From contig CAIXRL010000317.1 of the NCBI GenBank assembly GCA_903921835.1, positions 1 through 11,180 of the forward strand: a stretch of 11,180 bases of DNA, given 5' to 3'. This DNA comes from Candidatus Eiseniibacteriota bacterium. Lineage in GTDB: Bacteria; Eisenbacteria; RBG-16-71-46. How positions within the stretch are numbered: the first letter of the stretch is position 1; each line of letters starts with the position of its first letter. Positions 1 through 5,414 of this stretch are shown here, piece after piece. Position numbers and translations under genes: made by a program. The notes below the pieces were generated by a model. That model saw only the letters and a program-made list of their open reading frames with translations. It had not been told where the DNA came from and did no database searches.

Positions 1-1
1 C

Positions 2-631
2 GATCACCTGCTGCTCGCGCTCGCCGCGGGCCGCGGCGGGGACGCGGTCACCGCGCGTCGCGAGGCCGGCCTCGCGACGTACCTCGACCCGCTGCTGCCC
101 GAGGCGCTCTACCTGCGCGGCCTGTGGGCATGGCGCGACGGTCAGCGCGCGGCGGCGCGCGCGGATTTTCGCGCGGCGATCGGCCGCGACTCGACCTTTC
201 GCCCCGCGGCGCTGGCTCTGGTGCGCCTCGAACTGCCGAGCGCGAGGCCGGACTCGCTGCCCGTCGTGTTCCTGAACGGCCCGCGCCGCGCGACCATGCT
301 GGTCTCGGGCGAAGGCCCCAAGCTCGAGGAAACGCTGGCAAACGACCAGATCCCCGGCATCTTCGGCGGAGTGCCGTCGCTCTCGGTCCCCGATTCGGTG
401 CGCGCTCACATGGCGCTGGACAAGCCGCTCGACCTCGAGGTCACGGTGCTGGTCGGCGAGACCGGCCGCGCCGTCGCGATCGAGTTCCCCTACCTCGCGC
501 CCGACCGATGTCCGGCGTGGATCGTGAATCAGATCGGGCTGCTCGGGCTGCGCTGGCGCTTCAAGCCGGCGGTGCGTCTCGAGCACGACGTGCCGATGTG
601 GATCAACGTCGAGGTCACCCTCAGTCCCTGA
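2..631 (+). CDS. Partial protein: helical-repeat (TPR-like) region plus TonB C-terminal-like domain (5' end missing)
   Basis: The reading frame is open from the left edge of the window and ends at TGA 629-631, so the N-terminus lies outside. The first ~75 visible residues are Ala/Arg/Leu-rich with a helix-turn-helix rhythm (EALYLRGLWAWRDGQRAAAR, then an FRAAIGRD stretch), which looks like the last one or two TPR-type repeats. The last ~70 residues resemble a TonB C-terminal domain: LDLEVTVLVGETGRAVAIEF is the first strand pair, followed by a helix, then LRWRFKPAVRL matching the family's W-R-F-x-P-A motif, and a final VPMWINVEVTL strand. Proteins of this type often sit in the periplasm and couple repeat modules to envelope complexes. 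The domain assignment is by eye from short motifs; the partner and precise role are unknown. The dehydrogenase gene follows after 28 nt on the same strand, suggesting co-transcription but not a shared function. Confidence 0.75.
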   Translation, partial: DHLLLALAAGRGGDAVTARREAGLATYLDPLLPEALYLRGLWAWRDGQRAAARADFRAAIGRDSTFRPAALALVRLELPSARPDSLPVVFLNGPRRATMLVSGEGPKLEETLANDQIPGIFGGVPSLSVPDSVRAHMALDKPLDLEVTVLVGETGRAVAIEFPYLAPDRCPAWIVNQIGLLGLRWRFKPAVRLEHDVPMWINVEVTLSP

Positions 632-648
632 ACGCGGCCGCAGCCCGC

Positions 649-654
649 GAGGAG
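649..654 (+). promoter_or_regulatory. Shine-Dalgarno supporting the GTG start at 660
   Basis: GAGGAG lies five bases before GTG 660. It is the only strong purine-rich site near the beginning of the dehydrogenase frame. The protein from that GTG begins with the expected Rossmann-like first strand (RIAVVPGDGIGPE), so it fixes the start. Confidence 0.7.
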
Positions 655-659
655 TCCCC

Positions 660-1772
660 GTGACCCGAACCTGGCGTATCGCGGTCGTCCCCGGCGACGG
701 CATCGGCCCCGAAGTGGTGCGCGAAGGGCTGCGCGTGCTCGAGCACGTCGCCCGGCTCGAGGGCATCGCGTTCGAGCTCACGCACTACCCGTTCGGCGGC
801 GAACACTACCGCGCGACGCAGGAGATCCTGCCCGACGCCGCGTTCGAGCACATCCGCACGCACGACGCCGTGCTGCTCGGCGCCTTCGGCGACCCGCGCG
901 TGGAGCCAGGGCTGCTGGAGTTCGGGATCGTCGCGCGCCTGCGCTTCGGGCTCGACCTGTTCGCCAATGTGCGTCCGGTCAGGCTGTACGACGCCTCGCT
1001 CACGCCGCTCAAGGACAAGGGCCCCGAGCACATCGACTTCGTCGTCGTGCGCGAGAACACCGAGGACGCCTACGCCGGCATGTGGGGCCAGTTCAAGAGG
1101 GGTACCCCCGATGAGGTCGCGACGCAGGAAATCATCTTCACGCGCAAGGGCGTCGAGCGCGTGCTGCGCTTTGCTTTCGAGCTTTGCCGAGCGCGCGATC
1201 GCAGGCGCACCCTGACGCTGCTCACCAAGGCCAATGCCCTGCGCGCGATGGAACTATGGACACGCGCGTTCGCCGAGATCGGCGCCGAGTACCCGGACGT
1301 GAATCGCGAGCACCAGTACATCGACGCCGCGTGCATGTTCGTGGTGACGCAGCCCGAGCAGTACGACACGGTGGTCACGAGCAACATGTTCGGCGACATC
1401 TTCACCGACCTGGGCGCCGCGCTCGTGGGGGGGCTCGGCCTGGCCGCCAGCGCGAACCTGCACCCCGGCAGGACGAGCCTGTTCGAATCCGTCCACGGCT
1501 CGGCGCCGCAGTTCGCGGGGCAGAACCGCGCGAACCCGCTCGCGACGATCATGGCCGTCTCGATGATGCTGGACTCACTCGGGGCAAAGGCCGCCGCGAC
1601 GCGCGTCGAGGACGCGGTCGTGCGCGTGCTGCGCTCTGGCCGGCTGCCCAACCTGGGGATGGATTCCGGCGTGGGCACCGACGCGGTCGGGAACATGGTG
1701 CTGGCGGAGCTGGAGCGGGCCGGGTGCGAGGGTCGGAGCGACGACACTACCCCAAGTCCTGCAACGCGATAG
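660..1772 (+). CDS. leuB: Isocitrate/isopropylmalate dehydrogenase family enzyme, probably 3-isopropylmalate dehydrogenase
   Basis: 370 residues, the usual length for this NAD(P)-dependent, metal-dependent beta-decarboxylating dehydrogenase family. Visible signatures: PGDGIGPEV (11-19), substrate-binding arginines R95, R105 and R131, the catalytic tyrosine Y138 and lysine K190 (LTLLTKANAL), metal aspartates D222, D246 and D250 (SNMFGDIFTDLG), and the NAD-loop HGSAP (279-283). LeuB oxidises and decarboxylates 3-isopropylmalate to 2-ketoisocaproate in leucine synthesis. The substrate helix LLEFGIVARLRFGLD is hydrophobic where IDH carries Ser/Asn, and resembles actinobacterial-type LeuB (LRLRFELD), favouring isopropylmalate. 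The RENTEDAYAG loop is instead closer to isocitrate or homoisocitrate dehydrogenases, so tartrate, isocitrate or homoisocitrate activity cannot be excluded. No leuA, leuC or leuD is adjacent. The last ~17 residues form a non-conserved tail. Start GTG at 660 with a good Shine-Dalgarno site. Family certain; substrate moderately sure. Confidence 0.9.
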   Translation: MTRTWRIAVVPGDGIGPEVVREGLRVLEHVARLEGIAFELTHYPFGGEHYRATQEILPDAAFEHIRTHDAVLLGAFGDPRVEPGLLEFGIVARLRFGLDLFANVRPVRLYDASLTPLKDKGPEHIDFVVVRENTEDAYAGMWGQFKRGTPDEVATQEIIFTRKGVERVLRFAFELCRARDRRRTLTLLTKANALRAMELWTRAFAEIGAEYPDVNREHQYIDAACMFVVTQPEQYDTVVTSNMFGDIFTDLGAALVGGLGLAASANLHPGRTSLFESVHGSAPQFAGQNRANPLATIMAVSMMLDSLGAKAAATRVEDAVVRVLRSGRLPNLGMDSGVGTDAVGNMVLAELERAGCEGRSDDTTPSPATR

Positions 1773-1815
1773 CGCGTGGGCAATTGAAAGATCGCCCGAC
1801 TCCGATCGCGCCGGG

Positions 1816-1821
1816 TATAGT
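1816..1821 (+). promoter_or_regulatory. Candidate -10 element (TATAGT) upstream of the FlgD-Ig-like gene
   Basis: TATAGT is 5/6 to the bacterial -10 consensus and stands out in GC-rich surroundings 44 nt after the dehydrogenase stop. The only good -35-like match (TTGAAA, 1784-1789) is 26 nt away, too far for a standard spacer, so this is at best a weak or activator-dependent promoter. It would leave a 5' leader of roughly 145 nt before the ATG at 1974. Confidence 0.3.
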
Positions 1822-1973
1822 GGGAGCTGGTTCAGCGTGACGTGCACCGCTCGTCCGATTGTCCCCCTCGGCGATCCAACGCGAGCGCGCCGAAACTTCT
1901 CGTTCGCACCGCAATCCCTGGCCCCAGCATGGAGCGACCGGCCCCCCGCGCCCGGCTCGTACGAGAACGAATC

Positions 1974-2303
1974 ATGGCTTATCGCGCCACACTCGATTAT
2001 GGCCGCCCGGCGTGGCCGCTGCGCGCGGCGGCTCCGCGCGCCGGCGCTCCTCCCACGCCTCCACCCACCGTTGCCGTTCTGCGCTTCGCGCTGCCGCGGG
2101 CCCTGCGGGCCGCGGTGCTCGTGCACGATGCGCGGGGGCAGGTCACGCGCACACTGCTCACGGGTGAACTCGCCGCGGGCGAACACGCCTGCGGCTGGGA
2201 CGGGCGCGACGAGCATCACGTCCTCGCGCCCGCCGGCGAGTACACGCTGCGGCTCGAAGTCGCGGAGCGGCTCGTCACCGCACGACGCGTCTCGATCAGC
2301 TGA
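1974..2303 (+). CDS. Small protein consisting mainly of a FlgD-Ig-like domain
   Basis: 109 residues from ATG 1974 (an in-frame ATG at 1929 would add 15). After a short Ala/Pro/Arg-rich head, residues ~28-108 follow the FlgD Ig-like pattern: strand VAVLRFALP, then AAVLVHDARGQVTRTLL (the 'V-x-V-x-D-x-x-G-x-x-V-R-T-L' signature), then AAGEHACGWDGRDE (W-D-G-R-D turn), then APAGEYTLRLEV and a closing VTARRVSI strand. In FlgD this fold helps cap hook assembly. In Eisenbacteria- and FCB-type genomes it is common as the C-terminal domain of large secreted proteins. Here it stands alone, without a recognisable signal peptide or transmembrane segment, so export is not evident. Strong G/C at codon third positions supports real coding. 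It may be a small cytoplasmic beta-sandwich protein or the residue of a larger gene. It converges on the mgtC-like gene across a strong inverted repeat. Confidence 0.7.
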   Translation: MAYRATLDYGRPAWPLRAAAPRAGAPPTPPPTVAVLRFALPRALRAAVLVHDARGQVTRTLLTGELAAGEHACGWDGRDEHHVLAPAGEYTLRLEVAERLVTARRVSIS

Positions 2304-2316
2304 TCGTCCGCAACGC

Positions 2317-2352
2317 GCGACGCCGGCCCTTCCGCGGCAAGGCCGGCGTCGC
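2317..2352. terminator. Bidirectional hairpin between the FlgD-Ig-like and mgtC-like genes
   Basis: A perfect 12-bp inverted repeat, GCGACGCCGGCC (2317-2328) and GGCCGGCGTCGC (2341-2352), surrounds a 12-nt loop. It occupies the short spacer between two convergent stop codons (2301-2303 and 2373-2375). There is no T-run on either strand, so it is not a canonical intrinsic terminator, but position and stability argue for transcript 3'-end formation or protection for both genes. Confidence 0.6.
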
Positions 2353-2372
2353 CGCCTGCGTTCGCGTCCGGG

Positions 2373-2816
2373 CTACTCGCTGTTCTCGTCTCCCGGCGAC
2401 AGGAAGCGCTCGACCCAGCGGTAGCCTTCGAGCACCAGCAGCGCGAACAGCGTGCCGATCACGGCGAGCGCGTACGCGTGCACGCCGACGGCGACGCCGA
2501 CGGCGGCGACCATCCAGATGCTCGCGGCGGTCGTGAGTCCCGCAACGTAGCCGTCCTGGCGCATGATGCTGCCGGCGCCCAGGAACCCGACGCCGGTCAC
2601 GACGCCGTGCACGACGCGAGTCGCATCCAGGCTGCGGCCGCCATACGCCGCATACGCATACGACGTGGTCAGGCAGAACATGGTCGAGCCGATGCACACC
2701 AGCACGTGCGTGCGCAGGCCGGCCGGCTTGCGCCCCATCTGCCGCTCCCAACCGATCAGCGTACCGAGCAGGAGCGAAAGCGACATCGGGATGAGATCGT
2801 GCAACACGTCTTCCAT
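2373..2816 (-). CDS. MgtC/SapB family inner-membrane protein
   Basis: 147 residues, with family hallmarks: LIGWERQ (20-26), RKPAGLRTHVLVCIGS (29-44), GVGFLGAGSIMRQ (75-87) and VAGLTTAASIWMVAAVG (91-107). About four to five hydrophobic segments (roughly 9-22, 36-55, 68-83, 92-111, 114-131) place it in the inner membrane. MgtC proteins support survival in low Mg2+ and, in pathogens, inhibit the F1Fo ATP synthase; the role in environmental bacteria is uncertain. The C-terminal ACT-like domain of full-length MgtC is absent; the protein ends about 15 residues after the last helix, like short SapB/YhiD members. ATG 2816 is preceded by GGAGG (2821-2825) four bases away. A recognisable promoter lies just upstream, suggesting transcription separate from the crotonase gene 139 nt away. 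No Mg2+-sensing leader is apparent, as the predicted leader is only ~20 nt. Confidence 0.93.
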   Translation of the reverse strand: MEDVLHDLIPMSLSLLLGTLIGWERQMGRKPAGLRTHVLVCIGSTMFCLTTSYAYAAYGGRSLDATRVVHGVVTGVGFLGAGSIMRQDGYVAGLTTAASIWMVAAVGVAVGVHAYALAVIGTLFALLVLEGYRWVERFLSPGDENSE

Positions 2817-2845
2817 GACGCCTCCGCGGAAGTATTGACACCGGC

Positions 2846-2875
2846 ATTATCGGGGCACGCGCCGGGCGGGTTCAA
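2846..2875 (-). promoter_or_regulatory. Probable sigma70-type promoter of the mgtC-like gene
   Basis: On the minus strand TTGAAC (2875-2870; 4/6 to TTGACA) and GATAAT (2851-2846; 5/6 to TATAAT) are separated by 18 nt. Initiation would fall near 2839, about 22 nt before the ATG and just ahead of the GGAGG site. This is the best promoter match in the window. Confidence 0.5.
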
Positions 2876-2955
2876 CCGCCCAAGCGCAGAGGGTGTGAAC
2901 GCGATGCGCGGCCTGCGCGTAGTGCCGGGCGAATCGGCGCGCACGCGCGGCCGGG

Positions 2956-3753
2956 TCAGCGGCGCCGGAAGTTCGCGGGCCGCTTGTCGAGGAACGCCTG
3001 CAGCCCTTCGTGCATGTCCTCGGTCGAGGCGACGATGCCGAAGCGGCCGCTCTCGAAGCGCAGCGCCTCGGCGACCGGGAGGCTGCCGCCGCGCACGACC
3101 GATTCGATCACGGCCTGCACCGCGAGCGGGCCGTTCCTGAGGATGGTCAGTGCGAGCTTCTCGGCCTCTGCCATGAGCTCGGCCTGCGGCACGACGCGGT
3201 TCACCAGACCGATGGCGAGCGCCTCGTCGGCCTTCACCTTGCGACCCGTGAGCACCAGTTCGAGCGCGCGGCCCTGCCCCACCAGGCGCGGCAGGCGCAC
3301 GGTGCCGCCGTAGCCGGGAATGACGCCGAGCCCGACCTCGGGCAGTCCGAAGACGGCGTTGTCCGACGCCAGGCGGATATGACAGCCGAGCGAGAGTTCG
3401 CAGCCGCCGCCCAGCGCGAAGCCGTTCACGGCGGCGATGGTCGGCTTGGGGCACTGCTCGAGCAGGTTCACGACCGATTGCCCGAAGCGCGAGATGTCCT
3501 CGGCGGCCGAGGGCCCGAGCGGCTGCAACTCGCCGATGTCCGCGCCGGCGATGAACGCCTTCTGCCCGGAGCCCGTGAGGGTGAGGGCGCCCTGCGCGTC
3601 GTCGTCGATGAACGCCTGCACCGCGTGCCCGATCTCCTCGAACGTCGCGCGGTTGACGGCGTTCAGCTTGTCCGGGCGGTTCACGGTCAGCACCGTCACT
3701 GCGCCGCGGTGTTCGACGAGGATGAAGCGATAGCTCATGGTGGTCGCGTTCAT
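2956..3753 (-). CDS. Enoyl-CoA hydratase/isomerase (crotonase) family protein
   Basis: 265 residues, the normal crotonase size. Motifs in order: NRPDKLNAV (25-33), the first oxyanion segment KAFIAGADI (65-73), the family signature IAAVNGFALGGGCELSLGCHIRLAS (106-130) with the second oxyanion loop, then FGLPEVGLGVIPGYGGTVRLPRLVG. Both catalytic glutamates of true hydratases are present (E119 and E139), so it probably hydrates trans-2-enoyl-CoA to 3-hydroxyacyl-CoA in fatty-acid or short-chain acyl-CoA metabolism. A short-chain (crotonyl-CoA) or methylglutaconyl-CoA role is also possible. Start: ATG 3753 gives MNATTMSYRF; a second ATG at 3738 is possible but lacks any Shine-Dalgarno site, while a GGGA run precedes 3753. 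A TATACT element about 46 nt upstream suggests its own promoter. The frame is open upstream to ~4353, but this upstream part does not look coding and runs across the divergent spacer into mtgA. Confidence 0.93.
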   Translation of the reverse strand: MNATTMSYRFILVEHRGAVTVLTVNRPDKLNAVNRATFEEIGHAVQAFIDDDAQGALTLTGSGQKAFIAGADIGELQPLGPSAAEDISRFGQSVVNLLEQCPKPTIAAVNGFALGGGCELSLGCHIRLASDNAVFGLPEVGLGVIPGYGGTVRLPRLVGQGRALELVLTGRKVKADEALAIGLVNRVVPQAELMAEAEKLALTILRNGPLAVQAVIESVVRGGSLPVAEALRFESGRFGIVASTEDMHEGLQAFLDKRPANFRRR

Positions 3754-3798
3754 GGCAGGGTCCCGGGCAAATGGTGGAGTTGAGAAGCCGACGGCCGC

Positions 3799-3804
3799 AG
3801 TATA
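3799..3804 (-). promoter_or_regulatory. Candidate -10 element of the crotonase gene
   Basis: On the minus strand the site reads TATACT (5/6 to consensus) and would start transcription about 40 nt before ATG 3753. The -35 position at a 17-nt spacer reads TGGCGG, a poor match, so the call rests mainly on the -10 and its placement. Confidence 0.35.
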
Positions 3805-3847
3805 GGCAGCCGCGCGCGCACCCGCCAGACGCCGGCGAGCGGCTGTC

Positions 3848-3872
3848 GCACTCCCGGCTTGCGGTTCATGAA
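3848..3872. repeat. 25-bp near-repeat, copy 1
   Basis: Shares 22 of 25 positions with 9054-9078, beginning with the identical GCACTCCCGGCT and ending with identical CATGAA. It lies 95 nt upstream of the minus-strand crotonase start and 222 nt upstream of mtgA. This copy ends in the palindrome TTCATGAA; the other copy does not. Function unknown. Confidence 0.5.
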
Positions 3873-4050
3873 TGCTCCGACCCTGGTGTCCTGTCCCGGA
3901 GGTCCCGCGGCGATTCAGCCGGTGCTCGTGGAGCCCCGGGCTGCGTTGCCCGTCCTCGGCGGCTCTCCCAATACGACTTCGTCGTCGCGCGCTGCCCGAG
4001 CCCACGAGCCCCCGGCCGAAAATCGCTACGCTGCCTCCGGGACAGGACAC

Positions 4051-4056
4051 TACACT
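4051..4056 (+). promoter_or_regulatory. Weak candidate -10 element of mtgA
   Basis: TACACT lies about 38 nt before ATG 4094 in an otherwise GC-rich leader and matches 4/6 of the -10 consensus. No acceptable -35 hexamer is present at 16-18 nt. Low confidence. Confidence 0.2.
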
Positions 4057-4083
4057 GGCCGGGAACTCACGCTTCGTCCCGCC

Positions 4084-4088
4084 GGGAG
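4084..4088 (+). promoter_or_regulatory. Shine-Dalgarno deciding the mtgA start
   Basis: GGGAG lies five bases before ATG 4094. The frame is open further upstream to an ATG at 3872, but the extra 74 residues are unlike any MtgA N-terminus and no ribosome site precedes them. The protein from 4094 starts with the expected basic head and transmembrane helix. Confidence 0.7.
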
Positions 4089-4093
4089 CACCC

Positions 4094-4930
4094 ATGTCAC
4101 GACGCTCGTCCTCGAAGGCCCGCCGCCGCGGGCCAGGCCTGTCCGGCTGGCTCGGCCGGGTCTGCTTCGCCGGGCTGCTCGTGCTGGGCGTGCTCGTCGC
4201 GTGGGCTGCCCTGCGCGCCGCCGCCATCGACGTGGACTCGCTCGCCACGCACGATCCCGCGTCCACTGCGATCATGCGCCAGCGGGAACGCGAGGCGCGC
4301 GAGGCCGGCAAGCCGTGGCATCCGTCGTGGCACCGGCTGCCGTACGAGCGCATCTCCCCGCACCTGCGGCGCGCGGTGCTGATCGCCGAGGACGACGCGT
4401 TCTACTCGCACGATGGCCTCGACTGGAACGAGATCAAGGAGAGCGCGCGCAAGGACATCGAGAAGCTCCGCATCGTCCGCGGCGGGAGCACGATCACGCA
4501 GCAGCTGGCGAAGAACCTCTGGCTCGGCACCAGCCGCTCGCCGCTGCGCAAGATCGAGGAGGTCATGCTCGCCGTGCGGCTCGAGCACGCGCTGTCCAAG
4601 AGGCGCATCTTCGAGCTCTACCTGAACGTGATCGAGTGGGGCGACGGCGTCTTCGGCGCGGAGGCCGCCGCCCGGCGCTGGTTCCACGTGCCCGCCTCCG
4701 CGCTGGGCGCGCGCGCGTCGGTGCGGCTCGCGGCCGTCATCATCAATCCGCGCCGCTTCTCGCCCGTCGCGCCCCCGCGCCGCATCGAACGTCGCGTGCG
4801 CATCATTGCGGGCCGCATGCGCCGGCGCGGCGAGTTGAGCGAGGCGGACTATCGCGAGACGCTCGGCCTCCCGCCGGAGCCGCCCGCGACGGGCGGGCCC
4901 GTGCCCGCGGGCGGCAGCGCGGGGCGCTGA
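4094..4930 (+). CDS. mtgA: Monofunctional biosynthetic peptidoglycan transglycosylase
   Basis: 278 residues; polymerises lipid II into glycan strands at the periplasmic face of the inner membrane, without a transpeptidase domain. Layout: basic cytoplasmic head (1-18), one transmembrane helix (~19-40, VCFAGLLVLGVLVAWAAL), then the GT51 domain. GT51 motifs are AEDDAFYSHDG (98-108; E99 is the expected catalytic glutamate), GGSTITQQLAKNLWL (130-144), RKIEEVMLAVRLE (152-164), SKRRIFELYLNVIEWG (168-183) and FGAEAAARRWF (187-197). The C-terminus after ~260 is a Pro/Gly-rich tail (PPEPPATGG...) of no known role. A linker of ~50 charged residues (45-90) separates helix and catalytic core, as in other MtgA proteins. 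It converges on the YqeY-family gene with only 19 nt between the stop codons. Confidence 0.95.
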   Translation: MSRRSSSKARRRGPGLSGWLGRVCFAGLLVLGVLVAWAALRAAAIDVDSLATHDPASTAIMRQREREAREAGKPWHPSWHRLPYERISPHLRRAVLIAEDDAFYSHDGLDWNEIKESARKDIEKLRIVRGGSTITQQLAKNLWLGTSRSPLRKIEEVMLAVRLEHALSKRRIFELYLNVIEWGDGVFGAEAAARRWFHVPASALGARASVRLAAVIINPRRFSPVAPPRRIERRVRIIAGRMRRRGELSEADYRETLGLPPEPPATGGPVPAGGSAGR

Positions 4931-4954
4931 CGCCCTGCCCGCGCGGCGCTCAGC
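4926..4954. terminator. Imperfect hairpin spanning both stop codons of mtgA and the yqeY-like gene
   Basis: GCTGA (4926-4930) pairs with TCAGC (4950-4954), and GCC (4932-4934) pairs with GGC (4945-4947), with a small asymmetric internal loop. Both TGA stop codons (4928-4930 on plus, 4952-4950 on minus) lie in the outer stem. No T-tract follows. It could act in both directions but is weaker than the other convergent hairpins. Confidence 0.35.
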
Positions 4955-5414
4955 CGATTCCGAGTGCCAGCTTCACGAGCCGCGAGACGGCGCCGCCCTC
5001 GGCGCGGCCCTTCACCTGAGCCATCACCGCCCCGATCACCCTGCCCATGTCCTTCGGCCCCGCGGCGCCGGTCGCTGCGACGGCGGCCCTGACGATCGCG
5101 GCGAGTTCGGCCTCGGAGACGGCCTCCGGCAGGAAGCGCTGCGTCACGGCGATCTCGCGCTCCTCGCCCGCGTTCAGGTCCGCCCTGCCCACCTTGACGT
5201 TCATCTCGATGGCCTCGCGGCGATTCTTCACGTAGCGCTGGAGAACCTCGACCTCCTCCTCCGCGCTCAGCGTCGCATCCTTCGGCTTCGCGGTCTTGGC
5301 CGCCATCAGCGCCGTCTTGAGCATGCGCACCGTGCTCAGCGTCCCGGCGTCCTTCTCCTTCATCGCCCTGACCATCTCGGTCTGCAGGCGTGCGAGGATG
5401 CTCTCGTCGCTCAT
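4950..5414 (-). CDS. GatB/YqeY domain protein
   Basis: 154 residues, typical for stand-alone YqeY proteins, which resemble the C-terminal tRNA-binding part of the GatB subunit of the tRNA-dependent amidotransferase. Recognisable blocks: MVRAMKEKDAGTLSTVRMLKTAL (14-36), an EEEVEVLQRYVKNRREAIE helix (52-70), the RFLPEAVSEAEL segment (93-104) and the C-terminal GPKDMGRVIGAVMAQVKGRAEGGAVSRLVK (119-148), the usual MG.VM..v..k..G..dg..vs..Vk pattern. The protein is almost all helical, soluble and probably RNA-binding; its cellular role is not firmly established. In several genomes it sits with rpsU/dnaG, but not here. ATG 5414 is preceded by AGGAG (5423-5427) at an 8-nt spacing. A possible minus-strand -10 (TATCGT, 5544-5539) would give a long leader. 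Confidence 0.93.
   Translation of the reverse strand: MSDESILARLQTEMVRAMKEKDAGTLSTVRMLKTALMAAKTAKPKDATLSAEEEVEVLQRYVKNRREAIEMNVKVGRADLNAGEEREIAVTQRFLPEAVSEAELAAIVRAAVAATGAAGPKDMGRVIGAVMAQVKGRAEGGAVSRLVKLALGIG

Larger units (their letters stand above)
3754..4093. other. Divergent intergenic region between the crotonase and mtgA genes
   Basis: This 340-nt spacer must hold the promoters of both flanking genes. I see a TATACT element for the minus strand, a weak TACACT for the plus strand, one copy of a 25-bp near-repeat (3848-3872), and a 39-codon minus-strand frame (3869-3750) ending at the crotonase start. No convincing protein is encoded: the open frames crossing it are Arg/Ala/Pro-rich and lack motifs. 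Confidence 0.5.

Noticed and set aside
1842..1973. GTG 1842 as the start of the FlgD-Ig-like gene (153 residues)
   Set aside because: The purine-rich GGGAG is 15 nt away, and the added head has poor codon bias and no fold features; ATG 1974 (or 1929) is more plausible.
2482..2505. Perfect 12-bp tandem duplication (ACGCCGACGGCG twice) in the mgtC-like gene
   Set aside because: It encodes the repeated AVGV part of a transmembrane helix that is normally small-residue rich in this family; no frame disturbance, so it is probably codon convergence.
3844..3866. Sigma54-like -24/-12 promoter (CGCAC...TTGC) within the near-repeat
   Set aside because: The GG/GC spacing is two bases too long, the GG is absent and the second copy lacks TTGC.
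3754..4353. N-terminal extension of the crotonase frame to 465 residues
   Set aside because: The extra 200 residues have no crotonase similarity, cross the divergent spacer and overlap mtgA antisense. The family length is met from ATG 3753.
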